From Rubrivivax gelatinosus (GTDB lineage: Bacteria; Pseudomonadota; Gammaproteobacteria; Burkholderiales; Burkholderiaceae_C): a stretch of 64,000 bases of DNA. Position numbers and translations under genes: made by a program. Of this stretch, positions 8,384 through 17,300 are shown in pieces. How positions within the stretch are numbered: the first letter of the stretch is position 1; each line of letters begins with the position of its first letter. The stretch is from contig NZ_SLXD01000002.1 of the NCBI RefSeq assembly GCF_004340905.1, positions 186,001-250,000 on the forward strand. The letters run 5' to 3'. Below the pieces are notes generated by a model. It had not been told where the DNA came from. It saw only the letters and a list, made by a program, of their open reading frames with translations, and made no database searches.

Positions 8384-9301
8384 ATGGACCGATTCGAAGC
8401 GATGCGCGCCTTCGTGCGCGTGGTCGACAGCGGCAGCTTCACCCAGGCCGCGCGCCAGCTCGGCCTGCACAAGGCCACCGTCAGCCAGCAGGTGATGGCG
8501 CTGGAGGCGACGCTGGGCGTGCGGCTGCTGACACGCACCACCCGATCGGTCGTGCCGACCGCCGAAGGCCTGGCTTACCACCGGCGCGCGGGCACGATCC
8601 TGCAGCAGATCGACGAGGCCGAGACCGAGCTGCGACAGGGTGGCCAGGCGATCCAGGGCCATCTGCGCGTGGACGTGCCGGTGGCCGTCGGCCGCCTGGT
8701 GCTGGCCCCGGCGATGCGGGAGTTCCTGGACCGTCACCCGGGCGTCAGCGTCGAACTGGGCTGCAGCGACCGTGTCGTCGATCTGGTCGGTGCTGGCGTC
8801 GACTGCGCACTGCGCGGCGGCGAGCTGCCGGACTCCGGCCTGGTGGCACGGCGCATCGGTCAGCTTCGCTTCGTGTTGTGCGCCGCGCCGCGCTACATCG
8901 ACGAACATGGCCTGCCGCAGACGCCCGATGCGCTCTGCGGCCACCAGCAGGTCGGCTACCTCAGCGGCGCAACCGGCGCGCTGCGTCCGCTGCGCCTGCA
9001 ACGCGAGGGCCGCTGCGTCGAGATCGAGGTGCCGGCGCGCATCGTCACCAACGACAGCGGCGCCGCGCTCAGCGCCGCGCTCGACGGCCTGGGGCTGCTG
9101 CACCTGGCCGAGTTCGTGGCCGTGCACCACCTCGCCAGCGGCGCGCTGGTGCGCGTGCTGCCGGCCTGGCACTGCCCTTCCCTGCCGATCCACTGGGTGA
9201 CACCGACGGCACGCCAGCGACCGGCTCGCGTCCAGGCCTTCATCGACTGGGCACAGGCGCTGCTGGCGCGCCGTCTGGGCGCCGGGCTGGAGCCAGCCTA
9301 A
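8384..9301 (+). CDS. LysR-family transcriptional regulator
   Basis: 305 residues from ATG 8384. The N-terminal winged helix-turn-helix is clear: MDRFEAMRAFVRVVDSGSFTQAARQLGLHKATVSQQVMALEATLGVRLLTRTTRSV. The effector-binding domain follows (GHLRVDVPVAVGRLVLAPAMREFLDRHPGVSVELG). This is the CrgA/YafC-like branch of LysR regulators. The inducer is unknown. The obvious divergent target is the acetyltransferase remnant at 7936-8259, which is now broken, so the regulator may have lost that target. Its stop overlaps the stop of the converging DUF6513 gene. Confidence 0.9.
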   Translation: MDRFEAMRAFVRVVDSGSFTQAARQLGLHKATVSQQVMALEATLGVRLLTRTTRSVVPTAEGLAYHRRAGTILQQIDEAETELRQGGQAIQGHLRVDVPVAVGRLVLAPAMREFLDRHPGVSVELGCSDRVVDLVGAGVDCALRGGELPDSGLVARRIGQLRFVLCAAPRYIDEHGLPQTPDALCGHQQVGYLSGATGALRPLRLQREGRCVEIEVPARIVTNDSGAALSAALDGLGLLHLAEFVAVHHLASGALVRVLPAWHCPSLPIHWVTPTARQRPARVQAFIDWAQALLARRLGAGLEPA

Positions 9302-10674
9302 GGCCGCGTGGCGCCCGGCGCGCACCAGGAGGCCAGGTCGTCCTCGCCGCGTTCGACGGCGCAGCCCCAGTCCAGCGGCTGGTCCTGCACGTAACGCTTG
9401 CCCAGACGCCAGGCGGTCTCGGCATGGGCCAGCTCGACACCCATGTAGAAGGCGTGCGCGGCGTCGCCCTCCAGACCCAGCCGCGGCCAGAGCTCGAAGG
9501 CGCCGGTGCCGCGGCGCAGGCCGTCGCGGTTGTAGACGTGCAGGCCGTCGTGCGCGACCTGGACGCGGAAGTTGGGGTCGCGCACCTGGGCGGCGGTGGC
9601 GGCGATCTCCTGCGGCGTGTCCGGGAAGGGATCGCGTGCATGCACCGTGCACAGCGCCGACGACAGGTTCTTCGGCGGCGTCTTCTCGCGCGCCGCGGCG
9701 GTCATGATGCGGCGCGCCCAGTCGGCTTCCTTGATCGCGCGCCGGGCGTGGCGGCTGACCTGGGTCGTCAGCACCGCGGCGACGTCCAGCTCGGCGGCAA
9801 TGCCGAACAGCAGCGCGTTGATGCCGCTGGTGTCGGCTTCGGTGAGTTCGGTCAGGTTGCCGACGCCCATCAGGATCGGCGCCGCCGGGAAACGCTGGCG
9901 CAGCGCGTGGTAGCGCACGATCGACGCGGTGAAGCCGAAGGGGATCGGGTCGAGGATGGGGTCGGCCAGGAAGGCGCGGCCGCGTGCCGACAAGGTCTCG
10001 ACGGCGGTGAACAGCGAGGCCTCGTCCTGCGGCGTGCGCGGGATCAGCACCGGCGTCGACTTCACCTCGTCGGCGATCCACAGCGTGTCGAGGTTCAGGC
10101 TCAGCAGGTAGTCGGCACCGGCGCGGCCGGCGCGCAGCAGTTCGTCGGGGTCGGTGGAGTCGACGCTGACCTCCAGGCCCTCGCCCTTGAGCAGGCGCAC
10201 CACGTCTTCGAGATGCGGGAACGGCGTCGCCGGCAGGCAGCCGATGTCGATGACGTCGGCGCCCTGGCGCACGAAGGCCAGGGCGCGTTCGGCGATGTCC
10301 TCCAGCGACAGCCGCGGTGCGTCGATGATCTCGGCGAAGATGCGCGGGCCGGTGGCGCTCAGGTCCACCGGCTTGGCGCTGCGGTTGAAGAAACGCGGCA
10401 GGTCCTTCAGTTCCTCGGGGCCGCGCTGCACCGGGATGCCGTAGTGCTCGGCCAGCGGCTCCAGCTCGCCGCGGCAGCGGCCGGGCACCAGGATGCGCTG
10501 CGCGTCCACCGGGACGGCGACGCGCCGGCGGATCAGGTCGGCGGTCATCAGCGCAGCCACCTGCAGGCCGATCTCGCGGACCTCCCAGGTGAACGGCGGG
10601 TCGGCGATGCCGTCGAGCACACGCTCGAGTTGCGGCTGGGCCAGCCGGCCCGTCAAAAAGACAATGTGTTCCAT
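9298..10674 (-). CDS. DUF6513 / dihydropteroate synthase-like protein
   Basis: 458 residues from ATG 10674, giving the N terminus MEHIVFLTGRLAQPQLERVL. The centre has pterin-binding TIM-barrel features: LSLEDIAERALAFVRQGADVIDIGCLP, VSVDSTDPDELLRAGRAGADYLLSLN and APILMGVGNLTELTEADTSGINALL. This is the dihydropteroate-synthase-like family (N-terminal DUF6513) that I associate with tetrahydromethanopterin biosynthesis clusters in methylotrophic and related proteobacteria. A role in making a pterin C1 carrier is inferred from that association; no other H4MPT gene is in this window. Longer in-frame starts up to 10791 lack coding character. Confidence 0.75.
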   Translation of the reverse strand: MEHIVFLTGRLAQPQLERVLDGIADPPFTWEVREIGLQVAALMTADLIRRRVAVPVDAQRILVPGRCRGELEPLAEHYGIPVQRGPEELKDLPRFFNRSAKPVDLSATGPRIFAEIIDAPRLSLEDIAERALAFVRQGADVIDIGCLPATPFPHLEDVVRLLKGEGLEVSVDSTDPDELLRAGRAGADYLLSLNLDTLWIADEVKSTPVLIPRTPQDEASLFTAVETLSARGRAFLADPILDPIPFGFTASIVRYHALRQRFPAAPILMGVGNLTELTEADTSGINALLFGIAAELDVAAVLTTQVSRHARRAIKEADWARRIMTAAAREKTPPKNLSSALCTVHARDPFPDTPQEIAATAAQVRDPNFRVQVAHDGLHVYNRDGLRRGTGAFELWPRLGLEGDAAHAFYMGVELAHAETAWRLGKRYVQDQPLDWGCAVERGEDDLASWCAPGATRP

Positions 10675-10799
10675 GCCCGGGACAGTGGTGTCGGCGGCAC
10701 GCCGGGCCGGATGGCCCTGGCCGTGCAGATCGTCCACGGCAGCGGGCCCTTCGGCGGGCGCAACGTGGCAGACCGTGGCGGCGTCATGCAAGCCCGGTG

Positions 10800-10818
10800 C
10801 CCGCCTGCGGGCGGCGGG
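10800..10818 (-). terminator. GC-rich hairpin after the 29-aa ORF
   Basis: CCCGCC (10800-10805) and GGCGGG (10813-10818) form a six-base-pair stem with a seven-base loop, immediately after the stop codon of the small ORF at 10819 on the minus strand. No T-run follows, so it is at best an atypical terminator. It may end the short SOS-type transcript before the DUF6513 gene. Confidence 0.35.
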
Positions 10819-10908
10819 TCAGAACAGCAGCCAGAACTTGCGCAGCCAGCCGGGCACACGCAGCGGCTCGGGACGATAGGTCTGGCGGTACTTGGCGGCG
10901 GTCGACAT
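10819..10908 (-). CDS. Putative SOS-regulated 29-residue peptide
   Basis: The ORF runs from ATG (10908-10906) to TGA (10821-10819). The peptide is basic (six Lys/Arg, one Glu) and ends in the hydrophobic, aromatic segment PGWLRKFWLLF, which could insert at a membrane surface as an amphipathic helix. A GGAG ribosome site lies seven bases before the ATG. A near-consensus LexA box and a sigma-70-like promoter lie immediately upstream, giving a leader of under 20 nt. The ORF exactly fills the space between this promoter and a GC hairpin. I do not recognise a family. By analogy only, SidA of Caulobacter is a SOS-induced peptide of similar size that inhibits division. Confidence 0.55.
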   Translation of the reverse strand: MSTAAKYRQTYRPEPLRVPGWLRKFWLLF

Positions 10909-10931
10909 GAGGCGGCTCCGGGGTTTCGAAG

Positions 10932-10949
10932 ACTGTATGCGCATACAGT
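10932..10949 (-). promoter_or_regulatory. LexA-type SOS box (perfect 18-bp palindrome)
   Basis: ACTGTATGCGCATACAGT is a perfect 18-base palindrome containing CTGT-N8-ACAG, the LexA operator consensus of beta- and gammaproteobacteria; on the minus strand the preceding base extends the match to TACTGT. Candidate promoter hexamers on the minus strand, TTGCAT then 17 bp then TACAGT, overlap it, so a bound repressor would block RNA polymerase. It lies 23 bp upstream of the 29-codon ORF and just after the marR stop. Binding by the neighbouring MarR protein is an alternative. Confidence 0.7.
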
Positions 10950-10966
10950 ATTCGATGCAAGCGGGA

Positions 10967-11443
10967 TCAAGCTTCGTCGTTGGCCGCGCGCGGGCGCGCT
11001 GCCGCGCGGGTGTCCAGCGGCGGCATCGCGTCGAGCAAGGCGTCGAGTTCGTCGACCAGGCGACGGCGCCGCTCGTCGTCCCACGAGGCGGCCGCAGCAG
11101 CCAGGCAGGCGGTGTCGAGCATCTCCATCGCCTCGGCCAGCGCGCGCCGGCCCGACGGACTCAGCCAGACCAACAGCCGGCGCGGATCCTGGCCATCACG
11201 CTGGCGCGACAGCAGGCCGCCGGCCTCCAGGCTGGCGACACGCGCGCTGAGCGTGGACTGCGCCCGCTCGAGATACCGCGAGAGGTCGGCCAGCGTGGCC
11301 GGGCCAGTCTGCGCCATGTGCAGCAGCAGCTCGACCGCATCGGGCGACAGGCTGTCGCGGCCCTGCTCCACGCGCCGCGCCGCGCGCAGCGACATCTCGC
11401 GGTAGAGCAGGCCCAGGCGGCGGGCAAAGCTCTGGCTGTCCAC
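10967..11443 (-). CDS. MarR-family transcriptional regulator
   Basis: 158 residues. The winged-helix core is readable: LSPDAVELLLHMAQTGPATLADLSRYLERAQSTLSARVASLEAGGLLSRQRDGQDPRRLLVWLSPSGRRAL, in which the DxRxxxVxLTxxG wing signature appears as DPRRLLVWLSPSG. MarR proteins bind palindromes as dimers and release on ligand binding. It follows the 254-residue gene of the giant-protein cluster by 34 bp on the same strand, so it may be the last gene of that operon. It may also act on the palindrome just downstream. Confidence 0.88.
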   Translation of the reverse strand: MDSQSFARRLGLLYREMSLRAARRVEQGRDSLSPDAVELLLHMAQTGPATLADLSRYLERAQSTLSARVASLEAGGLLSRQRDGQDPRRLLVWLSPSGRRALAEAMEMLDTACLAAAAASWDDERRRRLVDELDALLDAMPPLDTRAAARPRAANDEA

Positions 11444-11477
11444 CGTGCGGGCCCTCCGGGTGGCGTGCCGGCGGGCC

Positions 11478-12242
11478 TCAGAGATCGATCTTGCCGATGT
11501 TGTCCAGCAGGAATGGCTGGACGCGCGCCGCGACGGCGCCCTGGATGGCCTGCAGGCGCTCGAAGCCGACGTCGAAATGGCCTTCGGCAGCGCGCAGCCG
11601 CGCGTGTTCGGAGGCCAGTTTGAAGAACAGCACCTGTGTGATCTCCTTGCGCGCCTCGATCGCCAGCGCTGCCAGCCTGACCGTCACGACGCCGGCCGTC
11701 TCGTCGGCGTCGACCGATCCGAGCTGGAACTTGGCCCCGCTGACGTGCGTGCTGCTGCGGTCGAAGATCGTGATCCAGGGGCTGCCGGCGTCCATCTCCT
11801 GCAGGCCCTTGAGAACCGAGATCACCAGCGAGCCGGCGGCCAGCGCGGCGCCACCCAGCGCCGCCGTCAGCACCGGCAGCACGGCCTGGTGCACGCCCGC
11901 GTTGTCGTCGCCGACGGCGGTGTCCTTGAACTCCATCGAGCGCGTCGTCCAGCCGATGTTCTGCAGCACCTCCACGTACTTGGCATACCAGGCCATCACG
12001 TCGGTGTTGCCGCTGCTGGCCTTGTTGGCCGCGAGTTGCGCCAGCAGCAGGCAGTCGGCCACCGCGGCACGCTGGTCGGGCCGCACGAGCGGGCGGAACT
12101 CGGCGAGCTGGGCGCCGACGGCGACAACCTGCTGGCCGGCGCCAAAAGCCGGCACCGCCACGGTCTCGCCACCGCGCGTGACGCGGCGCCGGGCCTGCGG
12201 AAGCGCGAGCTCGCGCACGTACTGGAGCGGATCGCGGGACAT
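11478..12242 (-). CDS. Uncharacterised protein of the giant-protein cluster (254 aa)
   Basis: 254 residues from ATG 12242, preceded by a strong AGAGGAGG ribosome site. There is no signal peptide. The middle holds DVMAWYAKYVEVLQNIGWTTRSMEF, followed by one hydrophobic stretch (about residues 121-145, VLPVLTAALGGAALAAGSLVISVLK). The C-terminal half is a likely beta-sandwich (PWITIFDRSSTH, AKFQLGSVDADETAGVVTVRLAALAIEARKEITQVLFFKL). I recognise no named domain. It is the fifth gene of a same-strand run with the 652-, 1638-, 1220- and 1105-residue proteins. The single hydrophobic helix with a beta-rich domain could suit a membrane-inserting protein, but that is speculation. Confidence 0.75.
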   Translation of the reverse strand: MSRDPLQYVRELALPQARRRVTRGGETVAVPAFGAGQQVVAVGAQLAEFRPLVRPDQRAAVADCLLLAQLAANKASSGNTDVMAWYAKYVEVLQNIGWTTRSMEFKDTAVGDDNAGVHQAVLPVLTAALGGAALAAGSLVISVLKGLQEMDAGSPWITIFDRSSTHVSGAKFQLGSVDADETAGVVTVRLAALAIEARKEITQVLFFKLASEHARLRAAEGHFDVGFERLQAIQGAVAARVQPFLLDNIGKIDL

Positions 12243-12337
12243 GCAGCCTCCTCTGGCCCGGCAAGCAGCAGCCGGCGCCACCAGCCTACGCCGGCGCGGC
12301 GCCCGCGGGCAGCGGACAGCCTAGGGATGTCCCGGAC

Positions 12338-14296
12338 TCAGCCGCCGCCCCCTGTGCGCCGCACGAGATCGAAGCGCAGCCCGCTGGCGCCCTCGCCTCG
12401 CCCGGTGTTCTTGCTGCGGCCGATCCACAACAGCGCCCTGCCCGAGGCGTCGCGCGCGTAGTTGAAGGCCCGGCGGACCTCGATGCCGTCGCGCGGCACC
12501 TCCTCGTCTTCCAGGCGCAGGAAGTCGCTCGTGAACAGCGAGGCCGCGTCGGCCGGTGTCGTGCGCAGGATCTCGCCGCGCGGATGGAACATGAAGCCCT
12601 GCAGCCCGGCCTGCTCGGGCTTGGCCTCGACGAAGGGCGCCGTGCGCAGCCGCTGGACGACGGCCGCGATCTCGGCGTTGCGAGCTTCGGCCAGCCGGGC
12701 GGGGTCCACCGGCAGATGCTGGACGACGACGCCGCGCTGCAGCTGGATCGACCAGTTCGCCGGCGTCGCGCCGGCGCGTTTGACCGGCAGGAAGGGGATC
12801 CAGTGGGCCGCCACCGGCGTCTGCAGCGTGTGCTGCAGCGGCGCGCCCGGCGCCGGTACCGCGCCCAGCGGCACGCGCAGGGTCTGCGTCGTCGACAGCC
12901 GGGTGCTCTCGAAGCGCCGGTCCAGCGGATCGCCGGACGTGCCCTGCACGCGTTTCTCGATCGCCCAGGCCAGGTTGGCCATCTCGTCGCGCATCAGCAC
13001 CACGTGCTCCAGCGCCGGGCCTTCCTGGGCGTGCAGCGCCGGGCACAGGAACAGGCCGTCGTCCAGCCGCGCACGCGGCGCGGCGGCGGCACGCACCGAC
13101 ATCTCGAACATCGTCCACTGCGAGCCGTCGAGGTTGCGCGCCGGCGGGATCGGCAGCTCGATGCCGAAGTTGTCGCGCACGAAGAACTCGGCGACGCGGT
13201 ACAGCGCGTTGACCGGCAGCGTCACCGGCAGCACGTACCAGTCGTTGCCGAAGACCAGCGCGTACTCCAGCAGCGCCAGCCGGGCGAGGTCGCTCTTGGC
13301 CGCGCCCATCGCGCCGAAGTTCAGCCGCCCGTCCTCGAACTCCCAGTAGCGGTCGGCCGGCATGCCGGGGTAGCGCGCCATCGCCGGCATCGGCGGCCGC
13401 GCCGGGCGCCAGTCGATCGCCGCCGCGCCGGCCACGGCCTGGCCGGGCTGCGGCACCGAGGCGACGACGAAGTCGTCCCAGTCGAGGCGGCCGTCGACGT
13501 ACTCCTCGGCCTCCAGGCGCAGCTCGGGCTGCACGCCCTCGCTGGCGAGCGCGAAGCCGTACTCCAGGCGCTGCGGGTTCCAGTACGGGCTGGCGCCGCT
13601 GTCGCTGCGCGGGTCCAGCGCCAGATCGTCGACCCAGCGCAGCCAGCGTTTGAGCACCTCGACCACCGCCGGGGGGTCGGCGATGCCGAGCGCGGCGACG
13701 AAGCCCTCGGCATCGTCGGCCACCGCCGCCCCGAGCGCGGTGGCCAGCACGTGGGCGTCGACCGAACGGCCGTGCAGCAGCCGGTGCCAGACGAAGCCGG
13801 CGTTGTCGGCCGCGGGGTCCGAGGGCGCGGCGATCGCCGCCGGGAAGGCGGCCAGCAGCGGCGCCACCGCGTCGGCGCGGCCGGCGGCGCGCAGCAGGCG
13901 CAACAACTGCTGACCGGCCTGGGCGTTGAGCTTGGGGTGCGCGGCCAGCACCCGCTCCTGCTCGACCATCGCCTCCAGCGGCGGCGCGCCGTCGGGCAGC
14001 GCCGTCGCCGGCACCGCGCCGGACGGGTGCAGCAGGCGGCGCATCGGCACGCCCTGCACACGCAGCCGCGCGCCGATCGGGCTGCCGGCGTCCTCGCCCT
14101 GCAGCTCGTTGAACTGCCACTGGCGCGCCAGCAGCCACAGCGGGTCGGCCACCGGGGCCTGCAGGCCCAGGCCGACGTCGTCGGCGGTGGGCAGCGGTTC
14201 CAGCCGCGACCAGGTGGTCGCCGACGGATCCGGGCGGATCGCCCTCAGGTCGACGGCCACCACCTTGGCGGCCGTCGCGGAGACCTTCAGCACCAT
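12338..14296 (-). CDS. Uncharacterised large protein (652 aa) of the giant-protein cluster
   Basis: 652 residues from ATG 14296 with an AAGGAG site eight bases upstream. No signal peptide, transmembrane helix or catalytic motif is evident. Conserved-looking blocks include DPLWLLARQWQFNELQGEDAG (residues 51-71), YWEFEDGRLNFGAMG, ALVFGNDWYVLPVTLPV and a FLRLEDEEVPRDGIEVRR block near the end. I have a recollection of similar blocks in hypothetical proteins of actinobacteria and myxobacteria, without any assigned function. It follows the 1638-residue gene by 28 bp. A structural rather than enzymatic role is guessed from its size, tryptophan-rich motifs and lack of active-site patterns. Confidence 0.8.
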   Translation of the reverse strand: MVLKVSATAAKVVAVDLRAIRPDPSATTWSRLEPLPTADDVGLGLQAPVADPLWLLARQWQFNELQGEDAGSPIGARLRVQGVPMRRLLHPSGAVPATALPDGAPPLEAMVEQERVLAAHPKLNAQAGQQLLRLLRAAGRADAVAPLLAAFPAAIAAPSDPAADNAGFVWHRLLHGRSVDAHVLATALGAAVADDAEGFVAALGIADPPAVVEVLKRWLRWVDDLALDPRSDSGASPYWNPQRLEYGFALASEGVQPELRLEAEEYVDGRLDWDDFVVASVPQPGQAVAGAAAIDWRPARPPMPAMARYPGMPADRYWEFEDGRLNFGAMGAAKSDLARLALLEYALVFGNDWYVLPVTLPVNALYRVAEFFVRDNFGIELPIPPARNLDGSQWTMFEMSVRAAAAPRARLDDGLFLCPALHAQEGPALEHVVLMRDEMANLAWAIEKRVQGTSGDPLDRRFESTRLSTTQTLRVPLGAVPAPGAPLQHTLQTPVAAHWIPFLPVKRAGATPANWSIQLQRGVVVQHLPVDPARLAEARNAEIAAVVQRLRTAPFVEAKPEQAGLQGFMFHPRGEILRTTPADAASLFTSDFLRLEDEEVPRDGIEVRRAFNYARDASGRALLWIGRSKNTGRGEGASGLRFDLVRRTGGGG

Positions 14297-14324
14297 CGTC
14301 GGGCTCCTTCGTGCGCCGGGCGCA

Positions 14325-17300
14325 TCATTCGCTGGGCACCAGCTTGCCGGCGGCCATCGTCATCACGCTGCGCGCCGAGTGCTCGCCGTAGGCGGCGCGC
14401 AGCGCGGCGAGGTTCTTCTCCAGCATCGCGGCGAAGTCCACCGAGGGCACGTCGCGGCGGAAGTTGTTCGACAGCATCAGCCCCGGCAGCAGGTTGCCCA
14501 GGCCCTGCAGGTCCTGCGGCCGCACGGCGCGCAGCCGGGCCAGTGCCAGCGCCTCGTCGACGACGGCCAGCAGCTCGTCCAGCGTCCAGTGCTCGGCCGC
14601 AGGGTCCGAGGGCACGGCGAGCAGCATCGTCTGCGGCGCCCGCGCGCCGGGCGCGTCGAAATGGAAGGACAGCCCGGTGGTCTCCTCGGTCGCCGGGATG
14701 GTTTCACTCCATTCGTCGACGAAGAGGCCGGCGAAGCCGCTCTCGGGCGTCACGGCCTGCAGGGCACCAGGCGCGTAGGCGGCGACGGCGACGACGCCGC
14801 GCAGATCGTCGCCTTCGGCCGGCGGCAGCGCGCCCCAGCGCCGCACCGGCGCCAGGCCCGGCGCGCCCATCTGCACGAGCCGGAAGTCGGCACCGTCGAC
14901 CGCCAGGCCACGCGCCTCGGCGGCGCTCAGCACGTCGGCCAGGCGGCCGGCACCGTCGTGCACGCAGCCCAGCTTGGGCAGCCAGCCGGCGATCGCCAGC
15001 TCGTCGCCGTCGAGCAGCGTGGCACGCGCCGCCAAAGAAGCCGCGACCTCTCCGGCGTAGCCGCCGAGCGTGAACACCGGCAGCACCGGGAACTCGGCGC
15101 CGAGGATGGCGCGGATGCGCTCCACCGTCTTGCGCACCTGCTCGCCGAAGCTGTCGCCGGCCTCGGCGGCCGGCGCGGCGTCCAGGCGCGCCTGCATCTC
15201 GGCGTGCAGCGCGAGCGCGCGGTCACGCGCCGCGGCCACGCTGTCGGGCGCCGGGCCGGCCGTGCCTGCCGGGTCGGCGGCGGTCGCGCTGCGCCAGCCC
15301 AGCGCCGCGGCGTCGGCCAGCGCCTCGTGCAGCGCGGCCAGCAAGGCCCGCGTGTCGGGGGCCGCCGGGTCCAGCGCCTCGGCGTCCTCCGGCACCGCGG
15401 CGGCAGCCACGCCCAGCGCGCCCAGCACCTGCACGGCGCGGGTCTCGGCCGGTGCCAGCCGCGCCTGCAGCTCGGCCAGGTCGACACCGGCGTGGTCGCC
15501 GTGCTGCAGCGTCGCGTCGCTCTCGACGCCGTCGCGCGCCAGCACCATGTCCATGCGGCGCAGCGCCCTTGCCTTTTCCAGCAGCTGGCGCAGCAGCCAG
15601 CACAGCGACTCGAACTCGACCAGCCCGGCGGTGCCGGCGGCGTCGGCCGGCGCTTCGGCCTCGAGCACGATCGCCAGGCGCTCGGCGTCGGCGCCAAAGG
15701 CGGCGCGCGCCTTGGCCGCCAGCACCGCGGCCAGCGCCTCCTGCACGCGGCTCTGGCCGCCGTGCTGCTGCGGCTCGCCGCCGAGCACCAGCGACAACGG
15801 AGACAACCCGAGTTCGTCGACGCCGGCCTGCAGGCGCTCGGCGCGCGGCACCCAGCGCCAGCCGGGGCGGCCGTCATAGAGCTCGCCGCTGGGCACACGT
15901 TCGACCAGCCGGGCGTCGAAACGCCAGCGCGCCGGCGCGCCGAGCAGCCGCGCCAGCCAGGCGTTGAGCCGCGGTTCGACCTGCGACTGCAGGTCGTCCA
16001 GCGCCGCCCAGTCGCCGGCGTCGGTGCCGGCCAGCACGACAGCCACACGCTGGGTGTAGCCGCGGGTCGACCGCGGCGTGCGCGTGACGCGCGGCTCGGG
16101 CGGCCGCGTCTGTTTGTCCAGCGCCGACATCGCCGCCGCCGAGCCGTCGAGGTTGCCGCCGACCAGCTGGTGCACGCTCTCGCTGACCAGCAGGTCGGAG
16201 ACCGCGTCGACCAGGTCGGCGAGTTCGTCGACGAAGGCCATCGCCTGCTGGTGCTCGGCGGCGGGCACGCCGGCCGGTCGCACCGCGTCGACGCCCTGCT
16301 CGCGCGCTTCGGTCGCCAGGCGCAGGCCGTCGACGACGTCGCGGGCGCCGATGTCCTCGCCGGTCTCGGGCGCGTTGCCGGTCGGGCGGTACGGGAAACG
16401 ACGCCGGTACTCCAGGATGTGCTGCGACAGATCGTGGTCGCGCAGCGCACGCTCGAAGCGGTAGCCCAGCAAGGCGGCCAACGCCTGACCGTTGGCCACG
16501 CCTTCGAGCAGACGCTTGGCGCGTTTGACACGCCGCGAGCGCAGGTCGATGTCGAAGGCGTGCTCGGCGTGCTGGCGGTTGGCGAGGTGGCCGCTGCGCA
16601 GCACCGCGGCGGTCGTCGCCTGGTGCAGCGAAGGCGCATGAACGTAGCCCATGCTGTCGGCCAGGCGCTGGTCGCGCAGCTGCGCGTCGGGTTTCAGCCC
16701 CTCGACGACGCCGAAGGCACCGAGGTGCAGCCCGCGTGGCGTGCGTTCGCGCAGCCCGTCCAGGCGCTTGGTCGCCAGCGAGGTGATCCAGGCGTCGAGC
16801 CGGAAGGCGGCAGCGTCCAGCGTCGTGCGCAGCGCGTGGTCGAGCTCGCCGACGCTGCGCTGCTGCAGGAAGGCCAGGCTCTCGCGGAAGGTGGCGATGT
16901 TGCGCAGCGCCTCGGGCCAGTTCGCGAGCACGCTGCCGAGCCGCGAGCCGATGTACTGGCCGACCGACTGCTCGCCGGTCGTGCCGATCAGCCTGAGGCC
17001 CATCAGCGCACCGGCGTGGCCGACCTGGAACTGGTCGCCGACCAGCGTCGCGTGGTCGACGCCGACGTACTCCGCCGGGCGCAGCCGCAGCGCGGCGGCC
17101 TTGGCCGCCGGCGACAGCAGGGTCTGGGTGTCCAGGTGGCCGTAGAACAGGCGCCGGCCGCTGGCCAGCACCTCCTCGTCGGCGGCGAAGGCCAGCAGCG
17201 CCTCCAGCAGGCTGTCGGCGTCCTGCATCGCGACCAGCGCGGCGCGCGGGTCCTGGCCGGCGCTCGACAGCAGCTGCACCAGCGCGGCCAGGTAGTCGCG

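Noticed and set aside
7852..11250. Plus-strand ORF of about 1130 codons
   Set aside because: It runs antisense or out of frame to a LysR gene, the DUF6513 gene and marR, all with clear family motifs. Its own translation is low-complexity.
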